A stretch of 64,000 nucleotides of DNA from Varroa destructor (taxonomy: Eukaryota; Arthropoda; Arachnida; Mesostigmata; Varroidae). Each line of letters opens with the position of its first letter. The stretch's first letter is position 1. The position numbers and the translations under genes were made by a program. A model generated the notes under the pieces. It made no database searches, was not told where the DNA came from, and saw only the letters and a program-made list of their open reading frames with translations. Shown piece after piece: positions 26,802-45,600 of the stretch. The DNA is taken from the NCBI RefSeq assembly GCF_002443255.2, contig NW_019211456.1, positions 56,928,982-56,992,981 on the forward strand, in the 5' to 3' direction.

Positions 26802-27569
26802 GCATTAGGTAAAAAACCTATAAGGAAACACATTTCAGTCTGATATTAGGTTTTCACGACACAGAAAACAAAGATGATAGAAGAACTCCAGTTCAAAATT
26901 CGATAAGCACATGACGTTGATAGCATTGAGCGTTCTATTTACCAAGACAGTCGTGCTTTGAATATCCACACGTGAAGGCAACAGTAATGAATATAGTTGG
27001 TATAGGGTGATCGGAAGACTATAGTGCTCACTAGATTTTGAAAGCAATAACCCTTATGTATGACCCATCAATTATAGAACAGACGCAAAGAGAACATTCA
27101 GATCTTCGCGCTCTTCAGAACAAAACTAGCCTTATATCGGTAGGTTTTTCATGCACTAAGATCCATTTTCATCTTCTACGCGGTGGGTGTTTTTCAAAAT
27201 GAGCTGTTAAAGGCGCTACCATATAGCAGTAAAAAAAACTTACATTGAAATAATATAGTCATGTACATACACAGCATAAGTAGGGATTAATAAGTTAAAT
27301 TTAAGTTCACAAAATACATATTTTAATGCTATAACAAATATGCGCCCCTTCAAAAGAAAAGATTACGACTAGACGGTTCCCTCAAGTGTCATTATTCTTA
27401 AGTCGTATTGTCGAACCTATTCATGAAAAATATAATTTATTTTATGTAGGCATTCTAAAAAGGTACACATATGCTAACTGCCGCAGTGAGTTCCCACAAA
27501 ATTAGGCATAAGCGTACTCAAATGATTGGGCAACTATTCCTCCTACTCTTTAATGTCGTCCCACCCTAG

Positions 27570-30500
27570 TTAATCGTCTGCGGTGGCATGAGAGCCATTG
27601 ATATGATGATGCTGTTGCTGAGGCTGAGTTCGATCCCATCTCCAAATTGTTGCGTCATCACAAATACAAATGAGAACGTCACCCCGATTACTAAACGATG
27701 TCTGACGGACGATTGCTGTGCATTTAGGATGAGATAACGTGCTACATCTGCAATATCAGAGAACCATAGCTGCGTTAACATATAGATGCGTTAAGAGTTA
27801 GACTTACGAGACCCCTAGGTCTTTGATTACTACCTACGATTGATCGATTCTTAGCGACTGCACGTTTGACAAGCTTTCAATTTAGGTTTACCGTTTTAAT
27901 TAAATCATTGATCCATTGCATCTGTGTAACGGCTCAAATAGATATACAGTCAACAAAATTATTCTAATAAACCACAATTTACCTTGAATTCTCAAAATAT
28001 TGAGAAAATTGTAACGTCAAAACATATTGAAATAACCTGAACTTGTGTTGAGAAATGGTCTGTTTCTCAGATGAAATAAGAGTTCCGTAAGATCGATTCA
28101 AGCTCCACTTTAGACATTAACTCCCTTTAGGCCATATATTAAAGTAAAAAGTATGTTATAAAATGCCAAAAGGACGATCTTGGGGCTGCAGTAACAGCTG
28201 CTTTATTTTCGACGGTGACGAATCATTTAGCCAGTTTGATGGTGAATACTATTCTGTTTAGAAATAAACAGTCTAGGCTATTGTGTTGACTAGATCTCCC
28301 GGCTTTTGTAACAAGAAAAATCAACGTTATAATATTTTTGCCGAACTAAGCAAGAAGCATGTATATGTGTGAAAAATTAATGCACAGACACTTTGCGGAT
28401 GTTGTATAATGCCTAGGAAAACCAGACACTGAGTAAAGTTCAAGTATACAGGTGGTTTAAGCATTTCAGAGGCGCATAGGAGCCCATCGAAGACGATCTT
28501 CCTCCTGGAATGCCTGTGACAGTGATTACGGGCGAGAACGTGGTACTCTTCACGGTTTTCTTCGACCGTCGAGGAACCGTTCGTCATAAGTGCATGATCT
28601 CTAATTCCACGTCCTTAAAGGAGTACTACTAAGAACTTTTAAGACGATTGCGCAAGTCTGTCCGACGCAAGAGATCAGAACGGTGACGCAGCAAGTCCTG
28701 AGTCCTTCATTATGACAACGCATCGGCCCACACTTCATTACTCGTACAGCACCTTTTGATAAAAAAAAAAACTCGACGTTGTACTGCCCCAACGCTTGTA
28801 TACACCGCACCTAGCCTCCTGCAACTTTTTCTTATGTCTAAATAAATACTTACCAATTTAGAATACCCGACCTGTTGAATGGAAACGGTTACTCACTACT
28901 ATTTGAATGCCGAGACCATTAAGTTTGATAGCAGGGCACAAATGAAGTCGAAGATGGGCGTGATGCTCACTTACTTGCTGGAAGCAGGATCAGCCACGTC
29001 AATATCCCACACAAAGGTTTTTCCCAGTTGGTTTCCAACAGCCAGGTGGCGTTGATCCCTTGAAAGACCAAAACGAAGAAACCAAAACTGCGAGTCGCGG
29101 TAATGGAACTGATGAACGATTGTAACAGCTGAATCGGATGGTTTTATCTCCCTCTGCTCCATATAGCCGGGCTTCCAACAGACAATAACCTGTTCGCATG
29201 ACTGTAGCGCAAGAGAGTTACGTTGAAGGTTACAGGTTCTATTAGACTCATCATTACCAAATAAGTGAACATTTAAACAAGTCATAAAAATCTATAAGCA
29301 ATAAGCTAACTTATGTATGAGGACATTTAGTTGCACATCAATACTGTTATCGATTCTTCCTGCTTAGTTTTTAAAAAAGAAGTGCACTAAGTCTTTGTTA
29401 CGTTAAGTTTGAAGACGTACAATGACTAACTACATCAATTCGATCAAAAAAATACAACATTTGATTAAAAGCACAGAAAGAGAAAAAGCTATCCTTCTCT
29501 ATTCAGTAATATAACTAATTTGAATCTTTTTTTCCTAAAATGTTTTAGTTGTAAAAGGATAACAAACAACACGTTAAGAAAAGATAATATGCTAAAATAG
29601 TACTTTGCTTAGTATGAAATTCCCTAGCCATCGAACGCAGTCGACATAATTTTGATGAATATCGCGTGTTGTGAAGTCAGGATAATGCTGGTTGGCAGTA
29701 GGGAACGCCCGGCTGTGCTTCATTGGTTGGTATACATACGAGTCGTGAATTGCACGCTGTAGCATTGGCGAATCTAGATGCCAGAGTTTCAGCGAGTGGT
29801 CCATCCCGCATGAGATAATCTGTATCGAAATTCAAGAGTTCGGTTCAGCAAACAGTCAGTTATGCTTTAATGAAAACACAAATCCGAAAACATAATAAAA
29901 CTACAACGGGACGATGTTTTTGCCTACGAATTTTAAATATTCTAAAGGCTATCTAAAGCTAGCTACAAAGCTACAAAAGCTTTCATAGATTGACGATACT
30001 CAAACAAGTATTGAAACTACGCAGTATAGAAATGCATAAAATAAGCTTAGGAGCAAGGAGTGCTGCATATACATGGAAATCGCACCCTCTGCCCAAGTAG
30101 ATCGAAGTCTGCGCTGAGAACTTCATCCCGATGACCCTCGACGCCGCCAAAGATTGCAACACACTGTTCTGTACGGAGATTCCATAGGCGAAGCGTATGG
30201 TCCTTGCTTACAGACAATAGAAGATTCGGATCTCGTGGATGAAACTTCACCTCATTAATCGAGTGTCCGTGCCCTGTACAAATAATAAATCCCGTACTTT
30301 TCGTGGCAAGAAGTGAATCAGACTCTTTATAACTGTATATACTATATGAACGCCTCCCCTTAGCAATAGGAAGCCAGAAGTGACAATTTTTATAAATTAA
30401 AGACGGATAAGCATCGCGAGAAAACAACTCTATTACCGCATACGAAACGTGGGTATTTTTATTTAGTCTCGTGATTTTCTCGTGATTCTGAGATCAAAAG

Positions 30501-31741
30501 AACATGAGAGTGAAATTTAGGGTTAACGTTTTGTCTTAATGTACTTCTTTCTTATGCCTACGACACATGCAGTACCGTTTGAGCAGTACTATAATGGATA
30601 AATAGAGTCAAAGGGTAAAAATTAAAGAATTCTTCGACAGTGCACCTATCAGCTACCCCACGTACCGACGTAATGTTGAACACTTTCCATACGAGCGACA
30701 TTGATAACACGAATAATTCCTCTGGCTCCCGCCACTGCAAGCAACGGTTCACCCGTCTCATCGTAGCCCCATGCCACGGTATAATACATCTCGTCGGATT
30801 CAGGATCAGCGTAACACTGTAGGAGCTTGATAGAGTTTGGTAGGACTTCATACACCGATAACTACACAATCACGAACAAACATTTCGATGTAGTAAGGAA
30901 TCATCAGCAATCAATGGCTTTATATCTGTCTGTGGCTATCGCCTAAAAACCCTTCCTGCCAGGTCATTAATAAGCAAGCTAGAAGTATACATTTTGTTCC
31001 TTAACGACAAGCGATGGTCGGTAAATTACTCCGTGAAGCCTAGCACAGATGAGACAAAACTGTTTCTGACCCTATTGGTGCCACAAGTAGCGAATATATC
31101 CCGGTCATCCACATGCGGATTGAACTGAACTCCGAAGAGCGCTTGACCATGCTCCTCCCGTAAGTGACTTGCATACTTGAATGTTGTCCGTCCTGGAGTC
31201 TTTTTGCGTCTCTTACTTCGTGCCTCGCCATGCGATCCTACCGAACTTGTATCGTCCTGCCAAATGAAAAAAGCCTGTAGAAAAAATTCTGACACACCCC
31301 GCTATAGCACGACCACAAAATATTTATTAAATAGTTTTGTTGATCATAACCTGGATGTTTTGGAAGTTAATTCGAAGATGATTAAACGTGGAGTAAGAAG
31401 ACTTAACTGAAGAAGATAATTATAATATAATTGTTTGACCGGTCAATAATTTTTATCAGAAAATTTCTCCGATGAAACACGTTTAGGCCAATAGCCGCTC
31501 ACCGACCGGACTGAACTGAAGAGAGACTCACTGGCCTTCACCAAATGCACCAGAAGCTACAACAAAAGCCTTCCCTAGGTAAAATAGACTTAAACATGAC
31601 GACTATTGATTCACTTACGTTGTCATTAGCGTTAGCATCTTCGTGATCCGACTCGACGGATGCTGGGGCAGACTTCTCTTTTTCGTGCGAAGTGGCGGGC
31701 GCCTGTGATTGGGACTGTCGACCTCGCATCCTTTCGGACAT
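27570..31741 (-). CDS. eed: EED / extra sex combs, WD40 subunit of Polycomb repressive complex 2
   Basis: EED binds H3K27me3 and stimulates the EZH2 methyltransferase of PRC2 in the nucleus. Seven exons: 31741-31619, 31256-31071, 30861-30666, 30273-30086, 29819-29604, 29201-28975, 27747-27570. Phases agree at every junction and the CDS of 1314 nt gives 437 aa (human EED 441). The tail before the propeller is Ser/Glu/Asp-rich with a basic [10 protein letters not shown]. Hallmarks are [90 protein letters not shown] and [11 protein letters not shown]. Some donors are weak (GTCAGA after exon 2, GTGCGA after exon 4) but the protein alignment fixes them. The C-terminus adds a Gln/His-rich tail of about 20 residues. 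Aromatic-cage residues F67, Y130 and W343 are kept, while the human Y365 position is F344. Confidence 0.95.
28375..28845 (+). pseudogene. Internally deleted mariner transposase relic in an EED intron
   Basis: Plus-strand translation reads TLRMLYNA and [16 protein letters not shown], then [10 protein letters not shown], the helix-turn-helix and linker of mariner transposases. It jumps straight to a late catalytic-domain segment ([16 protein letters not shown]), then [12 protein letters not shown] (second catalytic Asp) and, after a frame change near a poly-A tract, [17 protein letters not shown], where families have SPDLAPCDFF. The first catalytic Asp region is deleted and the third Asp is His. 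With about 470 bp left of some 1.3 kb and several stops, it cannot make a transposase. It lies in the last EED intron (27748-28974), opposite to EED. Confidence 0.85.
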
Positions 31742-34613
31742 TCAATGCAGGAGGACTTGATTTTCTTTGTATAACAATTCCAGAAAACTATTAGTTAACC
31801 ATCCCTTTCCACTTTCCTGTATACCAATTTAAGCGCATATGACAATGGCAAACGAGTAAATTGGTTTGGCTGTCGTTTTCTGAAATGAGAAGCATCTCAT
31901 TTGGCTTAGCCGAAAGATCCGTTACATTTTCCCAATTGAGTTACCATACGAATTTTTGCATCACCGACCTCCCTTGTATCATTAGCTACGCCACGATTAT
32001 CCACGGTATGGACGGAAGAAAAAAATAGTAATTAAACACCCAGCAGATCGTAGTCACCGACTTTACGACTGTGCAAAACACTCGAACGGTAACAAAGTTC
32101 ACTCACAACTCATTGCCGCGACGCCAATGTTTACCAAGCATTAGATCTGGAGCAGACACAACAATATTCGAACATGTCGCTGCCAGCTGGAGCTGAGCGC
32201 CAAATTCGAACTTGACAACAAAAAATGAAAACATTCGGAGCTTTATTCAAGACAACGAACTTGCCAATAGTCGAGTTGAAAATGTTCTATAGATTATTCT
32301 GCAATACGAGCGAACTATAAGTGAATGAAATGATTTATGCTAACAGCAGGCCAGAAGCCAAATATCAACTAGGAGTAGTAGTTTTCAGGACGTTTGATTA
32401 ATAATGTAGTATGTTCAGTTTTGTATTTTTACATACACAAATCTGTGCTTTTACGCTAGCGAACTTCCGTCATCAGATATTTAATGTCTGCACCGTTTAT
32501 GCTGATGGTAGCATTGCTTTCAGGACGGTATATAGTCGTGTTTCTTTCCTAGAAGCCATGTCTACCGTTTTTTGTTCGCGTTGCGTCGTGTATATTCTTT
32601 TTTCTTATCTATCTTCTTTCTCTTACTACGTCAATCGACACTACTTGTGCCATCCTTTCCACTGAGAAGATGAACCAAAACCAGTGTACAGTGGAAAATG
32701 GTGAAAGAGATTGCTTGCGCTTCTATTCGGATCTAGACTAGGTAACGTACCTTAGTGTTTTTGCAAATACATTTGCGGGAATTTGTGTGACCATAAATAC
32801 TGTTATTATTATTCTGGGCCACATAGCAGCAATAACTCAATCGCGTATAGCTATACTCATGCCCTCTATAAAAATATTTCCAAAAGAAAACACCAAAATG
32901 CTCACGTCTTCCAACGTTAATTTGTTGGAAGAAATACATAAGTAACGAGGACTACCAACTGTTTTGAAAATACATTTTTCTTATTTTGGCAGATCCAAAT
33001 TTTAAAACCTAAAACTTTTGAAAATCTGAAAAACCTAAATTTAAATTTTTACTCCATTTATGTTATTATATTAAAAGTATACTGCTTAGGCTCCGCACCA
33101 TTTTTAACCTTACTTATGTGTCTTTTGCCATTCTTTGTATTCGGCGTGTTACCTGTGTTTAGATTATCATTATTGTTGAAATATCTACGGACCTAATAAT
33201 ATTCGAAGAGCAGTGTTGTCCTTCCTATATTTTTTTAGGTCTTATTGAATTAGGGGGTTGACGTACGCCGATATAATACGCGCACTCTTTTCCGATTAAT
33301 TTAATACCCTCGTTAAAAAATCGATCAAAGCTACAGAATGCAAATGATCTCAGGAAGTATCGTGGATGTAGCAGGCGAGATCTCCTTTCCATCTGTTCGT
33401 TGGAGATCGCTTACTGGAAGCCTGAAACATGGCGCAACATTTGTGTGGTTCGCTTTTGTCCGAAATTGAATGTACGTAGATTAGAAAATTAAGGAGGTTC
33501 ATATTTAATACCGTTCTATGTTTATTGCAGCCTAGTTTGGCATTACTCTAATACACCTAGAAGCTAAGCATGTAAGTAAATGGTCACGACATTAGATCAT
33601 TGAAGGCTAGTCTGGAGAACCGAAATATATCTTAATAAACAAACAATGCTACAATATGCCAACAATGTCAGTGGAAGGACATATGTCAAAAGTCACTACA
33701 AGGTCTACAAAGGCGTCGCTACGCACGCATTTTTTGACTTTTTTAGTAATAGTGAAGCCTAAAAGATTCGAGAGCCTTAAGCTATGAAGTATTCCAGGCC
33801 GAGGGTCCAACAACTTGTGTCTGTATATACATGCAGATCGGTTTATGCAAACATACATGCAAATATACTTTATACAATAAACATGTAAGTTTGTCAAATT
33901 TAGAATTCAGTTTTTCGAATGAATCAACCGCTCCCATAATCCGTGACGGAATTAACTGTGGCGCGAGACTTGTAATTTAAACCTATAGGGGCTTATTTTT
34001 TAAATAGGGCCAAAATAATCGGAAAACTATGATGCGAAAAATAGTAAGGGAAAATAAATAAACTCCGTCTTCCATTAATATATCGCCAATATTTTAGTGA
34101 CTTAGAAGCTGATAAAAATCAATTAGCGAACACTCTAAGATAAAAGGCAGGAAGTATGGTTATCCAAATTTAACAGTCCATTTAATGCGCGAGGTTTACG
34201 AAATCAAACGAGTATCCTAAACGAATTCGCAGTGGCACTAAATATGTTTTAAGGTTACGTTTATATGGTAATGCCACGTCTCTAGAAATCGATAAGTGCC
34301 TATTAAACATAGCTCCAGAAGTGGAGACTTCTAGAGATTTTCTTGATACCAGTAATTATAATTTGTATATAGCTCAATTTCAAACCGCACAGATCTATGT
34401 GATATGGAACGAAGCATGATATTGACTTGAAAAATAGACGATTGGAAGTTATATTAATCATCAATATTGCAATTATACATATAGCTGCTAACGTTCGCTG
34501 CACAAAGTAAGCGTATTTTGTACTAAAAGATACGACGTTGAAATTATTTCTAATGGTATTACGACCTTTCCTAGTTCGACTTCAGGTGAACGTCGCTAGA
34601 GAGCTGATGAACA
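31742..34613. promoter_or_regulatory. Shared upstream region of EED and XYLB (head-to-head)
   Basis: The two start codons face away over 2872 bp. The sequence is AT-rich with a GC-richer stretch next to EED (31620-32220), where its promoter probably lies. A minus-strand frame at 33897-33649 has protein-like stretches but no motif I can name. Just before the XYLB start, CGACTTCAG (ending 34586) could be a splice acceptor, so a 5' UTR exon of XYLB may lie further left. Confidence 0.45.
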
Positions 34614-42145
<7,532 letters not shown>

Positions 42146-42452
42146 AACTCTAGGTATAGAGAAAATACCTAGCTAAAATTTGATTTGGTTAGCGTTTATA
42201 TCGGGTTCATCTGAATTAAATCATTCTAATATTAGAGTTATTATTTGTTAGTTTAAAGTGGAAGCGGCAATAGATGCGCTAGAGTAAAGTCTACTTTTAA
42301 AGTACTTCCAGAAGGCAGACATTCCATATTTGAAAACAATATTTTTCGGAAATAAAACGCGTATATTTTACATTATTGTTCACGAAATATATCGCGGTAT
42401 CTTTACTTTATTATAATTTGTTGCATTTAATAACTTTTTAGATTACATTATC
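42146..42452. terminator. 3' junction of convergent XYLB and GPCR genes
   Basis: Only 307 bp separate the XYLB stop from the stop of the probable last GPCR exon. Plus-strand AATAAA at about 42350 (GGAAATAAAACG) is the likely XYLB polyadenylation signal. The GPCR signal on the other strand must lie in the same interval or inside XYLB, so the two 3' UTRs may overlap. Confidence 0.5.
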
Positions 42453-42644
42453 TTAGGATAAAGGCGGAACTTGCTCGTCTTGAGCAGTGCCACCCAGTGT
42501 ATTGACACTAGGTAACTCTTCTATTGATTGTTGTATACTTTTAGTAGACAGAGCTTCCAATGGAGTCTCTTGAATATCCAGTACTTCGAGGTTTTTCATG
42601 GAAGGACATTGAGTTGAAGCAGACATTCTCATAATTGTCGCTCC
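42453..42644 (-). CDS. Probable last coding exon (cytoplasmic tail) of the Tre1/Moody-like GPCR
   Basis: The acceptor GATTTTTTCAG precedes 64 codons in phase 0 ending in TAA. The peptide is Ser/Thr/Glu/Gln-rich with no membrane segment (LEVLDIQETPLEAL, SVNTLGGTAQDEQVPPLS), like a phosphorylatable receptor tail. Its start phase matches the donor of the exon ending at 43717. Assignment to this receptor rests on strand, position and phase only. It could be the end of another transcript. Confidence 0.5.
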   Translation of the reverse strand, partial: GATIMRMSASTQCPSMKNLEVLDIQETPLEALSTKSIQQSIEELPSVNTLGGTAQDEQVPPLS

Positions 42645-45600
42645 CTGAAAAATCAGATTTTCCATTTACTATGTTGTCTCTATACTACATTAAAGCTATT
42701 ATTGAAGTTACTTTATATATTTACACAGATTGGGTGTTATGTTTCTTTCGAGGCATATTTAAATCGAAACTATAACGGATCATCTGATACACATGATTGG
42801 TAATATATATTGTGTATTTATAAAGTATATGTATACATATATATATTGAAGCAGACTGGCTTAGGTTTGTTGTTAGCTGGTTAGTACAAGTGGATTTATT
42901 TATATATTTGCCTTGCATTTACTTATTGCAAATCTATAAACGGAACTTGCGTTAACTTGTGGGAGAATAGCCGCGTTACTACGTATACAACCATGGCAAT
43001 GCGACGTCGAAGACGAACAGAAGCCCGGTTGTGCGGGTCTGTTACCGTGCAATTGTGCGAAACATTGCCGGTGGCGTCAAAACAGGTAATTATGCCACTC
43101 GCGGATTAACGTCGGAAGCATAATTCTGCCCGAACGCGCCCATGGAGACCAGGAAAAGGTTCACATTTGTTAAATGTACTGAACGCAAAAGAGTACAGCC
43201 CGCGGGCTGAGGATGTTCCGCCGGAAAAACGTCATCGAGTTGTAATCAATCAACCATTAGAGGCATGTGAGTATACGTGGATATAAGTGCTAAGCGAATT
43301 GCTGTAAAGCCCGCGATTCTGCCAATTGAAGAAAACAGATAGCCAATCCACCTCATCGAGTATTGAATATNNNNNNNNNNNNNNNNNNNNNNNNNNNNNN
43401 NNNNNNNNNNNNNNNNNNNNNNNNNNNNNNNNNNNNNNNNNNNNNNNNNNNNNNNNNNNNNNNNNNNNNNTATATATATACCCCGACTGCGTGAGCAATA
43501 ACTTTATATATATATATATATAATTTTTGTATATCTGCTGATTTCTGATCAGGTCGATTTCTTGGGTAAAGCAAGTGACTCTTTAAATGCAGTAGAACCT
43601 GGGAAACTCTGGTACTGCTATAACGTTAACATAAACGTACATATTGCAACACTTCTGCCCTTGTCCACGCCATCGTTTCAAAAAACAAAAACTACGTGTA
43701 AATAATGCGCGCTCACTTTAGAGCCGGTACGGTCTTCATCTGGTTGGCGCCTTTCCTGTTTTTGGCCCTCTGCCTCGGGATCGTGAACTGAGTTATTTCG
43801 TTCATGCCTACATGTCAGGACGAAGCATTGACCACAGTGTAAACAGCCCGAAGCTATAAACTCACACAATCGAGCTATCGTATATTTGTATGCCTAGAAA
43901 TGCGTATTAATACAAACATACATATGTTCATCGTTAGGCATTATAGGTGAATTTTCGTAGAAGCACTAGCGATAAGCAAACGCCTACATTTTTTTTGAAT
44001 ATAGAGTTCATTACTAACACACGTAATGGAGTTACACTACATTGATCGTAATACGCTTGTGACGGAGTTTTTCGCACGAAAGTTTTTTTAAAAATCAATC
44101 AGGATTTGTAAGGTAAGGATTGAGTGAAGATAATGCAATAAATCCATAAATAATATTTATGTCTATATTGAACGCACATCTCTATACTGTTGATTCGTCA
44201 CCCCATAAATGATCGGGTTGAGACAGGCGCTAAGGTAGACGAGTGTATAGGCTAGCAAGTGCACCCCAGGATACCGGACTCCCCTATCTGCGACCTGTGG
44301 AAAGAAATTCCGATAATTCCTGTAAACTGTACCATATTAGCATTGGCTGAAGTTTTTCTTACCCTATTTTATTGCAGAATTGGTCTTTATGTCACTGTAG
44401 TGTCTTAAGAACAAAGTGAGCTCATCTTAATAGAACCATTAACTTACTTTATTGTTAAGGTCAACGTAAAGTTACTGCTCAACATGCTGGTCAATGGGGT
44501 AGCACTTGTGGATCACAACAAGTTTTGTCACATGAATACCGGTTTCGTTGAAGTCTGAGCTAACCTTTGCCACGGTGATTGGTAGATAGCAGACAAGAAA
44601 CGAGCAAAAAATAATGAGAACCATTTTTGTAACCTTCCATTCTTCGGCTCTGCGGCGTGCTTCGCGTTCACGACTTTGCTCCGTGGTTCGTGCATGCGAG
44701 GTCATTTTCACTTTACTTCGGTGCACGATGAAGAAGATTCGGGCGTAGCAGACGATGATTGTGAAACATGGCACGAGAAAAGCAGATACGAACAGAAAGT
44801 ACTTTGGCGATCTACCATTCACCTAAAATCGCAAGTTGCACACAATGTATGGCGAAGTAATATTTATTTAGCTTCTGTTGGTTGGTGCTTTTTACCGGAA
44901 CTGTATTAACATTTTTCGCCTATACGTCAAATACTTATTATCTTTTTTTTTCGACACTGTAATTCTGCTCATATTGCACGTTACAAACTCGATTAATGAG
45001 TCTGGAGTATGCCACTTTCAAGCTTATGCACTTTTAAGTACTGGCTTATTTGTAGAAATTTATGGAATGTGTTGAATGTGGAAACACATTGAAAAGAAAC
45101 AGTTCAGTAGGTAAAACCCGCACTTTCCAGAATAGACAGTCTTGACGGGGCAGGAGCTGTAACAACTCGTGTAATTTCAAGTATAGATCGCAAAAGTAAA
45201 ATCTAAGTGAACTTTGAATAAAAGGTATTTTAGAAATTTGCTGATACTCTATTGTAATTATCGTCGTAAGGTAATATCTTTGAAAGAGTCACGAATTAAA
45301 ATGGTAGTACATGTACATTTGTATGTATATATGTATATGTACATGTAGAACTTGTGAGTTAGGATTTAGATGAATTAAAGAATCTCATTATGGAATAATC
45401 ATAATTAGTTTTTATATTCTATAGAAGATTTAAATGCTTTACACTTGTGTCACCGAATCATATGACCCGATGAATGAGCGAAACCTATGGAGAAGAGAAA
45501 CAATACTTTCGTATAACAATAGCTAATGTAAAAGAAATATTTCTTAAACGTTTGTTCATAGGGCCTTATAATTCACATTTTCGTAGTAGTCGTTTTCTAA

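Larger units (their letters stand above)
23626..27569. other. Intergenic DNA between convergent GID8 and EED
   Basis: This AT-rich stretch should hold both 3' UTRs; an AATAAA lies about 300 bp after the GID8 stop (near 23932), within a TTATTA-rich patch. It also holds a TG-rich tract (24440-24540), a small hairpin (25052-25077) and an (AT)n run (26775-26801). I see no coding sequence. Confidence 0.7.
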
